Notes: generated from the letters alone by a model not told the origin. A DNA stretch of 64,000 bases from Gordionus sp. m RMFG-2023 (GCF_954871325.1 NC_088777.1:47965366-48029365); one strand, 5' to 3'. Counted from the stretch's first letter, positions 51,340 to 64,000 are shown. Numbers and translations are program-made.

Positions 51340-53350
51340 TGATAGGTAAATCAGACATTTCCCATGATAATTTTGAAAAATTTTCCCAATTAATATATAC
51401 ATATATTAGACAGATTTAATTCTTATAGACCCCTTACTATTTTTCAGGATCAGGGAAAAAAATTAATTATTCTGAGTTTTCCTGGGCATGGTAAATATTC
51501 TTCACAATTAATTTGGACTTGGATATAGCTTGCTAAACATTTTTCAAAAAATTTTTTAATTTTAAATATGGGCTAGAAATTGGCTTGAAAATTTTTGAAG
51601 ACATGGCCAGGCCTGATCACAAACCAAGGCCCATGCAACTTTCATATTCTGATTGTATTTTTAAATGCATTGTGACTTTTTATATATTTTATTTCAGTTC
51701 TCAACTACCAAAATTATTATGGTCTTTGGCAGGTTTAAGAAAATTTTATAAATGGGCTTGGGAATTTTAATATTAGGCATAGGTGTAATATTTAACACAA
51801 TTTATATGGCCCTCAGGTATAAGCTAATTTAAATATTATTTCAAAAAAATAGTATTCACTCTTAGTCTAAATGGGTTGGCCTTGGTCTGGGGGTGAGCTG
51901 GGTTAAGATAGACTAAAAAATAGATATTGTTTTTAGAGATTTACCTATCTCCAGCTTTGGAAAAAAAATTGAAAATTACTATGGGTTGGCCAGGCTTGAG
52001 AAAAATTTTTATAAAATTATTATAAGTTGGACTGGGCTTGGAAAATATTTTTATAAAATTATTAACTATAGGTCAGACATTGGCCTAAAACAAGTTATTC
52101 AGGTCTGGTCTTGGCCTGATCAAAAAACCAGGGCCCATGAAAATCTGATTTTTATTGTATTTTAAATTCATTATGATTATTTAAATGTTTTATTTCAGTT
52201 CTCAACTACCAAAATTATTATGATCTTTCATTGCGCTTGGATTATCAAAATTATTATGGCTTTGTACTTTACCTGAGAATTTTTTTAAATAATAGGTATA
52301 AATGATCAGTAAATTTAACATATTGGTATTATCAAGTAAAAGCTTTAAATTTATTCTTACTCATTTTGAAAAATTTTCCATATAAAATGGCAAAAAAATA
52401 TGAACTTATAAGACAGATTTAATTCTTATAAACCCCTTACATCAGACCTATTTTTCTGGATCCAAAGAAAAAATAAATTATTTTGGGTTTTCCTGGACTT
52501 GGGAAATATTTTTCACCATTATTATGGACTTGAATTATTTAATTTTAAATATGGGCTAGAAATTAGCCTGAAAATTTCTTTTGAGGACATGGCAAGGCCT
52601 GATCAAAAATCAAGGCTCATGCAACTTTCATATTCTGATTGTATTTTTAAATGCATTGTGACTTTTTATATATATTTTATTTCAGTTCTCAACTATCAAA
52701 ATTATTATGGTCATTGGCGAGTTTGAGGAAATTTTCTCAAGTGCGAGGACCTGGCTTGGGAATTTTTTTTAATATTAGGCATAGGTGTAATATTTAACAC
52801 AGAATATATATGGCCTTCAGATAAAAGCTAATTTAAATATATTTTTATTCAAAAAAATAGTATTAGTCTTAATGGGTTGGCCTTGGTCGGGGTGAGCTGG
52901 GTTAAAATAGATATGATTTTTAGAGATTTACCTATCTTAAGGTTTGGGAAAAAATTTTAAAAATTACTATGGGTTGGCCAGGTTTTATAATAATTTTTTT
53001 ATATAATTATTATGGGCTGGGCTTGGAAAATATTTTTATATTGGGCTGGGCTTGGGGAAAATTTTTCAAAATTATTATGAGCCTGGACGCTTGATAATTT
53101 TTTTACTATTAATTATGGGTCAGACATTGGCCTAAAACACCAAGGCCCATGAAAATCTAATTTTGATTGTATTTTTAAATTCATTGTGAATTTTATTTCA
53201 GTTCTCAACTACCAAAATTATTATGATCTTTCATTGGGCTTGGAAGAATTTTTCAAAATTATTATGGCTTTTACTTTGCCTGGGAATTTTTTTTAATATT
53301 AGGTATAAGTGATCAGTAATATTTAATAAATAATATTGGTATTATCAAGT
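51340..53350 (+). repeat. About 1-kb tandem duplication built of GGGCTTGG-rich short repeats
   Basis: Landmarks recur about 980-1,000 bp apart: CATGCAACTTTCATATTCTG (51,628 and 52,619), CAGTTCTCAACTACCAAAAT (51,697 and 52,685) and GGTCAGACATTGGCCTAAAA (52,072 and 53,119). Inside each unit, degenerate GGGCTNGGNTTGGAAAATTT motifs alternate with TATTATGG strings. No gene. Confidence 0.75.
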
Positions 53351-56300
53351 AAAAGCTTTAAATTTATTCTTACTCCAACAATAGTATTTACACTTAGTTT
53401 TAATGGATTGAACCCGGCCTGAGGGGCAGGAGGTAAAAAGAATAAAAATTGGATATTATTTTCAAACAGGTAACATCTAGCATAAAAGTAAGAAAAAAAT
53501 TCTCATTCCCCGTCATTTTTGATGGGCTATCTACTAGTTAAATTTATAATTAATAAAAGGGAAATCTCTGATTTACCAATTATTTTACGGGTAAAATATA
53601 TAAGACTAACATTTAACATTAAAAAATCTCAAAATAGGTTCAAGCCTACAATATTTGGAAAAAATTTCCAAACATCCAAGATCTTAATAATTTAAAAAGA
53701 TTTTCTCAAGCCCATTTCAATCCCTAATAATTTTTGAAAACCAAGCCAATATTAATTTTGAGAAATATTTTTTAAGCCCAGTCCAGTCCATAATAATTTT
53801 GAAAAAATTTTCCCAAGCCTAGAGATATTAAATTTATTGAATTAACTCAGTTATGAATTTCTATATAAAATAATAATTTGTAATATTTAGTAAATAATGT
53901 ATTACTTTGACAATTGGTTTTAATATGGCCTCCTACAGTTGCACTAATTTTGAAAAAAATCATGTGAATTGGTAATAAGGGAAACTGAGAAAGCCTGAAC
54001 AAAGCACTTATTAGAGAATCATGACAAAATAAGGTCTGCCCTAATATGTGAAGAGAAATTCAGTTTAATTTAACACAATTTAATAGACTTATTCAAATAT
54101 TTAAAATTTTCAAAACAGGGAAATGTGATTGAATAAGGCAAATTATATGAAGTAGTTGCTTGAAATTTTGTGATATTTAGTGATACTTAGTGAAAGTAAG
54201 TGTTAAAGAGTAACCCAGTTTACATTGGTCATAATGTTTTTGAACCACATAAGATCAACCTGCATTCAAATTTCCTAATTTTTAATTAACACTTTCTTGA
54301 TTAAATTTACACAACGCTTTAACCTAATTAAAGATTATTATTCTTAATTTATAAAGTAGATAAAACATTTAGTATAATTAACTTAATTTAATCTTCTTAT
54401 TTAAATATTTAAACTTCAGAAAACAAACAGATATAAGTGAATAAGGCAATTATAAAGATTAGTTGCCTGAAAGATTTTGTGATATTATAATGAAGAGTAT
54501 GGAGTGAAAAGAGTAAGTGATATGTAAGTGTTAAAGAGTATATATCTTTTCTTTTTTTTAAAAAGAATTTAGCTTAATTTAATAATCTTACTTCTTCTAA
54601 TATTTAACTTATGAAATCAATGAAAAGGAAACTTTGGTTAAGTTATTATCATTATTTTAAAAGATATTCCCATTTTAAGATTTAAAATATACTTGTATGA
54701 TCCATAGCCTTCAGCTTGTTTCACATGAAAATCCTAAAGTGCCCTTATTTAGAGAATTTTTTTAAATAACTGGCACTCCGATTTCAGGAATTCAAGGAAA
54801 ATGATTAACTTGTTGAACCATCGTCCAAGCAGTATTATTTTTAAATATCTATCCATTTTTGCAAAATCAAATGTGATAAAATGTTATTAACAAATATGGC
54901 TCCTGTTCTAAATCACTAAAAGTAATAATCGCTAAAAATAATAAAAAATATAATCTATTTAAAATAAGACTATTGATAGGATCATCTGTTTGTATAAAAT
55001 AAATAAATAAAATCAACAATTAAAAAAAATAAAAATAAATGCATACCGATGACATGACGTAGCGATGACATGAACTCACGATGACATAGTGAATACATCG
55101 GAAAATTATAATATAGATTAGTGAGATGATAAAAACTGTATGTGAGGCAGAAGATATCGATACCAACATTAATTTTGATAAAGTTATAACCAAAAGATGA
55201 GTTAGAGATAAAAAAGAAACATTAATATAAAAATAATAAAAAATCATAAAGATCAAAAAAGAAATGTGTTATCCAAAGTGGGATCAAAAATATAATAACT
55301 TTCATTTATTTATGTCTGATTTTGATTCAGACTCTTATCAACATTGGAAAGACGTTAATAGGTTTAACAGGAAATTTTTTTGTGAAATAAAAATAAAAAT
55401 ATAATGGACATATTTCGTACTAAAATATATAAAAATTTAAAAATTATAACTAAAAATTTTAATGTAATTTCTTTACAATTCTTATATGAAGACTGTATAG
55501 AGTCTTATAGATTAATGTATAAATCACATATAATATAGAGTAAAACTAAACTAGTAACAAAAAAAATTGGCGATTCAATTAATAAATGATAAAATATTTG
55601 TGAAGAATAAATGTATTAAAAGGAAAATAGAAAATAATATCAAAACTAATATTTAAATTTCAAAATCCACATATAGAGGCAATAAAGAGATTATTGCCTA
55701 AATATTTAAGGCCAAAGAAATTATTTTTACAAAATATAATTTGAAGAAAAATTACTATATCAAGACGCTTTTAAATTAAAAAAACAAAGGTGTTAAATTT
55801 AAACTATAAAATAAAGAGAGGGAAGTGTGCATAATATTCTACCTGCATATTTTAAAACTCGTAGAAATCATTATTAATATATATATATATGAAGAATTTT
55901 GAGACATTTCGTTTAAATGATTTTGAGATCTGGTCGTAGTCATAATAATTTATTATCAAAATTTACTGTTTAACAAAATAACTAAAATAATTATTATCAA
56001 AATTTTACAAAACTAAAAAAGTTTATATTTATAAAAATTTAAAATTATTTTAAACATAAAAAGTGTGTATTGTATTAATAAAGATTTTCAAAATTATTTT
56101 ACCAGAAAAAATAAAGTATATCTAAACTATAAAAAATTCGTCCCTTTTATAAGGAAAATAAAAGGCACAATTATAAATTAAAATTAAATTGGCGCAAAGT
56201 GAAAAAATGAACGTTTTTGTGGAAACGAGTTGTGTTAGATTTATCGTACATAATTGGAGATAAAACCTACCCCCCTATACTTCCCGAAACTCAAAATATA

Positions 56301-57090
56301 CCTTGGGATGCAGGGTGGTCTCCCGGACTCAACGGTCTAACTCATATTTTTGGATCACTTTACTGAGGACTCCTAAAGTAAGAAATCCAGTAAAGTGAGA
56401 GAAAACACAAAAGCCATATGTTTTACTTTCACTGTGTTTAACTTAAAACAAGAGAGGGACCAAAAAGAGAAACCCTTTTTTAACTTTCATTTTATTTATA
56501 ACAAAGGAGGGGTATTAAAAAACTTTATTTAACTTTAACATAAACAAAGAGGGGGATTAAAAAATTTTTTTTCATCTTAAACATAATAAAAGAGGGGGAT
56601 AAAAAAACTTTTTTTTCCATTTTTAACAATATATAAATAAAAATCGATATACATACATAAAAATTATATAAAACGCAAAATAGAAAAATAAATTTAAACG
56701 CCAAACTAAAACGGAAAATTTAAAAATATATTTAAACTCCAAACTAAAATGCAAAATGTAAAAAAAAATATAACGCTAAACTAAAAAGCGAATCACATAT
56801 CAATTATTCTTATTTGAATTTTATTCTATTACTCCAATTTTATCATTCTTATTCCATTCAATAATTCCTATTCAATTCAATATTCTACTAATACATTCTA
56901 TATTCCAATTCCATTATTCTTATTTAACATTCAACAAATTATTCCATACTAAACGACGAATTAATGATAAAGATTTGAACAGAACGGGATCGAGGATAAA
57001 AGAGACAAGAGACAAGAGAACGTACAAAAACAACAAACGATTAGAAGCAAGTTCCACGATGACTGCGAAGAACACAGAAAGATCGAAAAA
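53351..57090. other. Gene-poor A+T-rich DNA with decayed repeats
   Basis: A degenerate continuation of the 51-53 kb repeats runs to about 53,840. Two imperfect copies of TAAGTGTTAAAGAGTA-containing sequence lie near 54,190 and 54,525. From 56,460 to 56,610 a purine-rich AAAGAGGGGGAT motif recurs four times. No open frame is convincing. Confidence 0.4.
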
Positions 57091-57097
57091 AGAACAG

Positions 57098-57352
57098 ATG
57101 GGGGGAATGTTAATATATTTGATTTATTTTAAATTATATTAACTTAAATTTTACCTTACGGACTTGTATTATTTCTTTTACTTAACATAATATTAATCTA
57201 ATAGTTACATTGATTGTTATTTACTTTTGAAAAGTATATATATATATAATATATATAGAATTTATTATGTTAATAGTCAGTTAGTTATATTTATAATAAA
57301 TAAATTTAAAATAAAGAAATTTTGTTTCGATATCTTTTTGCTTATCCATACC
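57098..57352 (+). mobile_element. Possible LTR at the 3' end of an LTR-retrotransposon fossil
   Basis: A polypurine tract AACAGATGGGGGGAA is followed directly by TGTTAATATATTTGATT, the usual arrangement of a 3' LTR start, and the following roughly 250 bp contains an AATAAA-rich stretch and a T-rich end near ATCCATACCACTCTCA. No coding part is recognised upstream. Family undetermined (Copia or BEL-like by appearance). Confidence 0.35.
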
Positions 57353-57737
57353 ACTCTCACTATATTAGCTTAGTATTTTAAAAAATCGATGTTTGAAAAT
57401 GTTTGGCATAAAATTGAGTGCAATTATTAATAATATTTATTTTCAAAAACAATGACGGCCATTTTCTTTGAAAATTGATGTTTGAAAATAACTTGGATTA
57501 AATTGACATCGATTACTGATATTAAGAACCCGAGTTAAACTCTCGTAGTTTTTTCAATACAAGTTCATTAACACTGAAATTGAAATCTCAATATTTAAAA
57601 TAAAATTTTAAAATTATGGGGAAAAAAACATATTAGTGCAAATGAGCATTGTGTTATAAAGGTTACACACTGTCAATGTTAAATAACAAAATTAGATAAT
57701 AAAATTAGATAATAAATAACGAGTATGGTTTTTTTTA

Positions 57738-58145
57738 AAAAGATTCAGGTTATTCTAAATCATGATGCTTAAAGAAAATGTGCTGAAAGATTTAATATAT
57801 CTAAAGGAACTGTTCACAAATTCATAAATCCAACGCCATGCAAAATAAAACATATTGTACCAAATTGCAAAGATAACATCTAAATTTATTTCATAAATTA
57901 ATTAAATATTTTTTCTTATTTTATGCAAATATGTATACATACATGTTTTAATCACGATTTTGATGAATTAATTATAATAAAATAATTATTTGAAAATGAT
58001 TGAATATAATCTTACTTTTTGCTAAACTAGGAATATAACAGATGGTGATGTTTTTTTAAAAAAGTAAAAAGTCTTGATAAATTGGGAAACTAATTAAATT
58101 GGGCATAAACCTGCTCCCAACGGCGCCCAAATTAGACAGGTATGA
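57738..58145 (+). mobile_element. Pogo-like transposon scrap: helix-turn-helix and one terminus
   Basis: The frame at 57,738 reads KKIQVILNHDA, a stop, then RKCAERFNISKGTVHKFINP, a helix-turn-helix as at the N-terminus of pogo/Tigger transposases. At 58,128 lies GCCCAAATTAGACAGG followed by TA, the inverse of the terminus of the element in tankyrase intron 14. The catalytic domain is missing. Confidence 0.45.
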
Positions 58146-58661
58146 CTTATATATTATTTGCAATATATTTTAATTTGTATATAACTTTCTAGTCTAAATA
58201 GCCATTTGATATAATATAAATATGATATATTTTTGAGATGCTTCGATATAAAAAAAACATTAAAATAATAAATAAAAATTTTAAAAAAAAATTTAAAAAA
58301 AAAATTTGCCCAAATTTTTGACAAAACAAAAATTAGCCTCTTAGCGTAGCACTTACTATTTTATTAATAGCATGCCCCTACCACAATGATTCAAATAAAT
58401 TGGTCATTTAATGATTTAACGAAATTTTATGTAAGCGAAAAGTACCGATATATCAAATAATTGATACATGTCACATATAACCTATTATGCCACCGATTAG
58501 TTATAATATTAGTCAGAATTCAAATTTTATATATGGTATGGTATGGTATGATATGATATGAAAAGGATGGTTGTACAAAATATAATTTGGTTTTGATTTA
58601 ATGAGTTGAATTCATATTATATATATTTAGGTATTCTATATATGATAATCGAATTATAACT

Positions 58662-59161
58662 ATGGATAATTCTTGTGAAGATATAAACAATTCTATAAGT
58701 GACAAAGTGACATATCAAAAGGTATGTAAATTAGAATTGAATGAAACTACACCAATATTGGGAATGTCAATTAGAGGAGGCAAAGAAATGAATATTGGAA
58801 TATATATTTCCAAGTTTAGAATATTGTATAAAGTGTTGTTTGTGATTTTGCAGTGATATTTAAATGTTTTATTATGTATAATGGATTAAAAATTTGGATA
58901 TATTAAGTATAGATCAAGGTAGTATAAGTGAAATTAATGGGATTAAAGTTGGTGATCAAATTATTACTGTCAATGGATATAATTTTCAAGGAATATATCA
59001 TAGTAAGGCTGTTAAAATTTTGCATAATCATCAGATATTTATAATCATTCTAAAAGTAAATATAATTTCACAATATGATGTTTTATCTATAATATAGGAA
59101 AGAGGTATTATACCTTTATACAGGGAAGTTTGGGAAAAAATTTATATACGTAATCATCATG
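58662..59161 (+). CDS. PDZ-domain protein, whirlin/harmonin type, 5' exons
   Basis: Exon 1 (58662-58813) starts MDNSCEDINNSISDKV and enters a PDZ domain at VCKLELNETTPILGMSIRGG, KEMNIGIYIS. Exon 2 (58908-59055) continues NIDQGSISEINGIKVGDQII, TVNGYNFQGIYHSKAVKIL and ends IIILK. The joined domain has the length and motifs (carboxylate loop LGMS, GIYxS, GSxSE, GxKVGDQI, VNG) of PDZ1 of whirlin and harmonin, scaffold proteins of stereocilia and photoreceptors. Exon 3 (59098-59161, tentative) reads ERGIIPLYREVWEKIYI; the xGxIPx tail after PDZ also occurs in harmonin. Phases are 2 and 0 at the joins. No later exons are visible before a transposon begins at about 59,488, so the gene either continues across it or is truncated. 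Confidence 0.75.
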
Positions 59162-59389
59162 GTTAGATTTAATTTTAAAACATCATTAAATATTCATTAT
59201 ATAGATGATAAATCCTTTATCAGGAATTTAAGTACAACTAGGTATGATTTGAATACATACCAATCAATTAAAAATGCAAATCACAATTTTAAATGCAACT
59301 CTGATGGTAATAATTTACACAAGGAGCCCCCATCTGTATCAAAACATGCCCTTGTTACTGAATGTAATACAATATTGATTGCTAGATAA
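59159..59389 (+). CDS. Unassigned frame after the PDZ exons
   Basis: A 76-codon frame, MVRFNFKTSLNIHYIDDKSF to TECNTILIAR, polar and serine/asparagine-rich. It overlaps the end of tentative exon 3 in another frame and could be an exon or chance. No family recognised. Confidence 0.2.
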   Translation: MVRFNFKTSLNIHYIDDKSFIRNLSTTRYDLNTYQSIKNANHNFKCNSDGNNLHKEPPSVSKHALVTECNTILIAR

Positions 59390-59487
59390 AATAATTGTTG
59401 ATGAAGAAATGATAAAAATAAATATCTAAACTTACTAAATGTAGATATTAGTTTTGATATATGGTCATTCCATGCCAAACCATTTAT

Positions 59488-61708
59488 GACTTGGCTGACC
59501 CTTTCAATTTTAATGAAAATTTGTATATAAACTAAGATTCTTGTAATCTATTATACTTGGAAAAAATTTTAGCCGCCTAGTTTTTATATTTTTGAAGATG
59601 CAGTCAAAGTGTAAAAAAAATCCCTTTTCTGTGAGTGTCAATATTCATTAATTTAATGATTGTAAAAATTACGTGATTATATATAAAAAATCTGGTATTA
59701 AAATAAAGAATATATTTTTTATTTTTAGAAAATATAAGTAAAAAAATAAAAAATTTATAGACCTCTTATTCCCAGAATAAAATTTAAATTCTGATAATGA
59801 AAATTGGGTAACTTCTATTTTTATGAAACTTTAGATAAACATTAATATTACCATTCTATATTAGTAAAAAAAATTGGAGTGAAGCCGATATGATAGACAA
59901 AATTGTTAAACCTGCAAAAAATGAAAACTATATTTTAATATATAGATAGTGTTTAATTTTAATAACTTCTCTACGTTGTTCCTATTCAACACTAAATGCT
60001 GTAATCCATTCAATATTCATAACCATCAATGGCTAAAAAATGAAAAGATTTGCAATAGCTGCTAATTAAAGTTCATAAAAACTAAAACTCTTGCCATATT
60101 TATTTCTATCAAGTCAACAGCAACCTATTAAATTAAGTTTAGGGGACAGTGAATTTTTAATTTATTCAGGATGCAACACAAAGTTATTACTAGACTAATG
60201 AAAGACAAGAATTCATCCGTTTTTATATAATAAAGATATCATATTATCGTTTGTTATGATATGTTGTATTGCACTTTTTTCAAACTTTCTTTGTAAATTT
60301 CATTAAAAATAAATTCTACACAATACCCCAAATTTTTTTAAATTTTTCTGAGTGGTTGGCAGCTCAGTACAAAAATCTAAAAAACTTTTCAAATATATAT
60401 CATCATGTGAAAGATTTTGGCATTCCATCAAAATGACACTTTTCAGCCACTGCACATGGAAAAAGTGTGTGTTGGTGTTGGAGGCATAATTAAAAAGGCT
60501 AGCACAAGAGCCAATTTATATAGGATGTATGCTAATTAAATAACATCTCCAATGTAGCTGTACAAATATAAAAACAAAAATAGCTTTGAGTAATAATTCA
60601 TGATCCTGAGGAATTATCCTTAAACAACGATTTTTGAAGTAAAAACTAATTCCAGGAACACATAAGATACATGCAGTGATTCCTCATTGGACTATTTTAT
60701 GTTAAAAATGTATTCGAATATGACAGAAACTATATTAGAAAATTTGGGGTACAGAGACAAAAGTATTACATTTGAAAATATATCAAACTATGTGACATGC
60801 ATATATGAATCAAATTGGTGTTGGCTTTAATGTCCTTACATTTCCAGGAATAGATGATACTGTTTACCTACCTAGTTCACATATTAACCACAGTTTCACC
60901 ATCAGCGCTGACATGAGATATTTAAAAACACCTTCTTTACAAGAAAGTTTGCATATGACCAAAGTAATTATTATTTGATTATAGATATATCTGTATTCTA
61001 ATTCATATTTAATTTTTTAGGAAGACGTATGGCAATGTAACAAATGTTAGAAACAAGGAATGAGTAACTAATAATTATATAGAAACAAATGTTAATAATA
61101 TGATATTATATAAAAATATAATTATAAATAAATAAATTCATAATAAGTAGTTCTCCTGTTTAATAGTAATGTCGTAGAGAAGTTATTATTAGAAATAATT
61201 GCAAAAATTTATTAATAAGAATATGGCTTATAGAAATTAAACACCATCTATAGTATAAAAATATATTTTACAGTTTTTATTGGTTTTTATCGATTTTGCT
61301 TATGAAGTCATATCAACTCCACTCTATTTTTTTTATACTCTTATAGAATGGTAATAGTAAGGTTTATCTAAAGTTTCATAAAAATCGATGTTAACCAATT
61401 TTCGTTATGGGGATTTTTAAATTTCTGGGAATATGAAGTTTGGAAATTTATTTTACTTATATTTTCTAAAAATAAAAAATATTCTTTATTTTAATACCAG
61501 ATTTATTATATATAATCGTTTAATTTTAAATCAATCATTAAATTTATGTATACCGACACATGCAGAAAGGGCAATTTTTATGTTTTGACCTCAAATATCT
61601 TCAAAAATATAAAAGTTAGGTGGCAAAAATTTTTTGCAAGTATAGATTACAAGAATCTTAGTTTATATAAGGATTTTCATCAAAATTGAAAGGGTTCAGC
61701 CAAGAATT
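59488..61708 (+). mobile_element. DNA transposon with about 0.5-kb terminal inverted repeats
   Basis: The segments 59,488-59,974 and 61,173-61,708 are inverted copies. They share, for example, CTTGGCTGA-CCCTTTCAATT, ATATAAACTAAGATTCTTGT, ATCTGGTATTAAAATAAAGA, ATGAAACTTTAGATAAAC and AACTTCTCTACG at the inner ends. Identity is roughly 80% by eye. Between them lies a broken plus-strand protein relic (60,346-61,030). I could not define the target duplication. The superfamily is not assigned. Confidence 0.75.
60346..61030 (+). pseudogene. Transposon protein relic of the SDGxAAQYKN...HGKG...DGVGG type
   Basis: The frame at 60,346 reads SEWLAAQYKNLKNFSNIYHH and VKDFGIPSK, then after a stop HFSATAHGKS, then one frame off VCVGVGGIIKKASTRANLY. 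Further on IPGTHKIHAVIPH and a YESNW-type string follow. This order (WxxFFATSHGKGxxDGVGG, then PGTRxxHxFVP) is known from many uncharacterised mobile-element proteins of aphids, cnidarians and other animals. At least one frameshift and several stops show that it is dead. Confidence 0.6.
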
Positions 61709-64000
61709 ATGTTTTTTTGAATACAAGTTTCATTACAAATCAGAATAAAAAAAAAGCTATTTCGAAAATATAATCAAATAAAATTTTGCCGAATAATTAA
61801 GTATGTTATCAAGACCATTGCAAACCAAATTTTATTGCTCTATCTCTATTAATTCCAGAAATATGAGCATTTAAATTGTAAAAATTATGTATTTCTCAAT
61901 TTTTGCGATACACATATAAATTAATTTTTTTATATGACATCCAAACTAACAAGATGAATTTGTTTAAATTTGAATTAAATATATACGAACCATTATTATG
62001 AGTTCTAAGCTATTTTACCAAAATTCAGTCTTAGATATCTTAAAACTTTTATACTGTGATTTAAAACCTTTAAATATTTTGAATAAAACCCCAATATTTG
62101 AACCTGTCTTAAGAGTTAATTGAAACTATTAATACCTGTTAAGCTATTATTCAAGATTTAGTAATGGATGTCATAAATTTTATACTGTGAGAAGTATAAG
62201 ACTATCAATAATTTTATAAAAACTTTTAAAAACAAATTTCCAAGCTCTATAATTTATTCAAATCTAAACATTTCTTGATTATTTTTAACTTTAAGTCAAT
62301 TTTATACTATAAATTTTCCCATAAATCTCGTCAACCCAATCTAATCTGCAAATTTAAAATAATCCTTTTCCTATCATTTTAAAATACCATAAATACTCAT
62401 AAGATAATGTTAACAGATGCATCTTCTTAACATGTGGCAAAATTGTAAAAGTACTTTCTTTGCACCATCACACAAGAAAGCTGACACAAGTTCTAAAATT
62501 ACAAACATTCAATCACTGTGCTCCCAAAACATCATGGTCTAAATCATTTCTAAAATTAGAAACTCCCCAAACCATATCCAGAATACCTGGAAGAGCTAGG
62601 ATTATTATTTGTGAATTTCTGTCACACCCATTTTAGTATCTAAACAATGACCTACTCTTTAGATAACTGGAGAAATATCCTTTTAACCTTTTATATTTTG
62701 CAATCTCCAATTACTAAAGTAGACGATCTATCCTTAGTAATGGGAAAATTACTACTTAAAATCCTATCAAACCTAAAACTAAACATCACCTTCCCCTAAC
62801 AGATACAGACAAAGCAAAACTGATATCAAAAAAAATTTAAGTTTTAATATTTATGTAGCAATCATCTAATGATACTTGCACCCAAAAGCGATGTATCAGT
62901 GAACCTAGCAAACATTCTTCTGGCTTCCCAATAACCTTCACACCTTTTAAAGATAGCCCCATTGATTTGACTGAGAGAGAAGTGCTAGTCTCAATGATAA
63001 ATAATGATTCTGCAAGTGGCCTCGATGTGTACATATACCTCCACTTTCTTCTGCAAACTCACTTCTCGCTTATTAATCATTTTTTCAAAAATAATATTAT
63101 GAAAGGCATCACTCCTACAAAGGGCATTCATAATTTGGGGTGCTAGATTAAAAAAAGAGGGTGACGGTCTCTACCTAAGTGATATAGGATCCATTTTTAC
63201 ATCTTATATCCTTAATAATTTGTAGCGGATTAAGAGATCACTCAGCTCTACACCTACCAACTTGGCTTCAGAATTAAAAGTGGGAGTGGAGCTGGTTCCC
63301 ATGCTACTTGATTTGTGATTGAGAAAAATAAATTAAATATTCTTAAGTTTGATTTCAACAATGCTATCATTTGCTCTCCGTTTCATTTATCTCTTTTTTC
63401 CAGCTCCACTACTCCATAAAATACCAAGATACAATGCTATCTTCCCAGTAAGAGATTCAATAAAGAAACCGATTTTTGTTTTAAACTTCAAACAATATTC
63501 AATCAAATAATAGGGCAGTGCTCTCTAAAATTAAATGCTTGATATTTAAATGACAGAATTTTTGCAGGAGACCCGCAAGAGTTGCTCAAAACGAATCATA
63601 AACAACTTTCTCCCATTTATAGGGCTTTCATTAAACAGATAAATGTGAGTTCTATTCATCAGGCATCTATAGCCTCGACATGCCATTCAAATCGCACAAG
63701 TCAGCTATGACGCATCTTGACTCATTGTTAATTTTTTAAACATCAGCACCAAACTGAGTCACTTGAAACACTCCCCTTATTATTGTCTGCTCACCAGGCT
63801 TTCTTTTTTATCACCCCGAAAAAGTCTTCTCTCGGTTTAGACCACCTTATCCAGTAAATTTGGAGGTATCAGGGTTCATCCCCTATCTCTTTCTAGCTTT
63901 ATCCCAGTTTTTATGCAATATGATTATCCATAATACACAAGGCCTTAGATTGAGACTTAAATTTACACACCAATCTTCCTCTCCCTTATGCTTCCTTACA
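61709..64000. other. Right end of window, no supported gene
   Basis: From about 62,400 the base composition becomes less A+T-rich and pyrimidine-rich stretches appear, but no frame has recognisable content. A 65-codon minus frame at 62,837-63,034 (MYTSRPLAESLF...) could be an exon or chance. Nothing else is seen. Confidence 0.3.

Noticed and set aside
55020-55256. 78-codon minus hydrophobic frame
   Set aside because: A+T-rich low-complexity sequence read as hydrophobic residues; no family or splice evidence.
62837-63034. 65-codon minus frame as an exon
   Set aside because: Plausible composition but no homology I recognise and no partner exons nearby.

Overview
This is an A+T-rich animal nuclear sequence with spliceosomal introns: GT/AG junctions, often T-rich acceptors, and exons much richer in G+C than their surroundings. 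The protein families (tankyrase, phospholipase D, a rhodopsin-type GPCR, an atypical-PKC-like kinase, a whirlin/harmonin-type PDZ protein) and the many hAT, Harbinger, MULE and pogo-like relics point to an invertebrate metazoan. I cannot place the phylum from the sequence.

Region by region. The window opens in the last exon of a phospholipase D gene on the plus strand (92-335), followed by an old hAT relic (0.69-2.37 kb). From 4,358 to 23,119, on the minus strand, lies a complete tankyrase gene that I could assemble as 21 exons. It has five ankyrin clusters, a SAM domain and a PARP catalytic domain with the H-Y-E triad and the C-H-C-C zinc site. Its introns hold a pogo-like MITE, a second MITE beside a tRNA-Ser fragment, a tRNA-Leu-like sequence, an uncharacterised 298-codon reading frame, a Ty3/gypsy fossil, a MULE relic, and a transposon nested inside another.

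From 23 to 38 kb there is mostly repeat DNA: a snap-back hairpin, tandem repeats, a hAT element with terminal repeats and target-site duplication (25.84-27.67 kb), a BED-finger hAT (33.0-33.97 kb) and an LTR-element fossil. An intronless 420-residue GPCR gene (29,063-30,325, minus) sits among these and is the only intact gene there. From 38.6 to 45.7 kb there is an imperfect inverted repeat with a 0.3 kb spacer. Its arms carry facing copies of kinase exons, the right arm continues into a decayed atypical-PKC-like gene with one exon in tandem duplicate, and the left arm is interrupted by a hAT element with a perfect 8-bp target duplication.

From 48.5 to 54.6 kb the DNA is a patchwork of unrelated local tandem duplications with Harbinger transposase pieces. 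A PDZ-domain gene starts at 58,662 on the plus strand. Immediately after its visible exons comes a DNA transposon with roughly 0.5 kb terminal inverted repeats and a broken protein of a family widespread in animal mobile elements. The last 2.3 kb shows no gene I can support.

The genes form no operon or pathway. Phospholipase D and tankyrase are convergent neighbours. The main interest lies in the tankyrase gene structure (an apparent frameshift, two possible acceptors for one exon, a duplicated donor) and in the kinase inverted repeat and long-TIR transposon.
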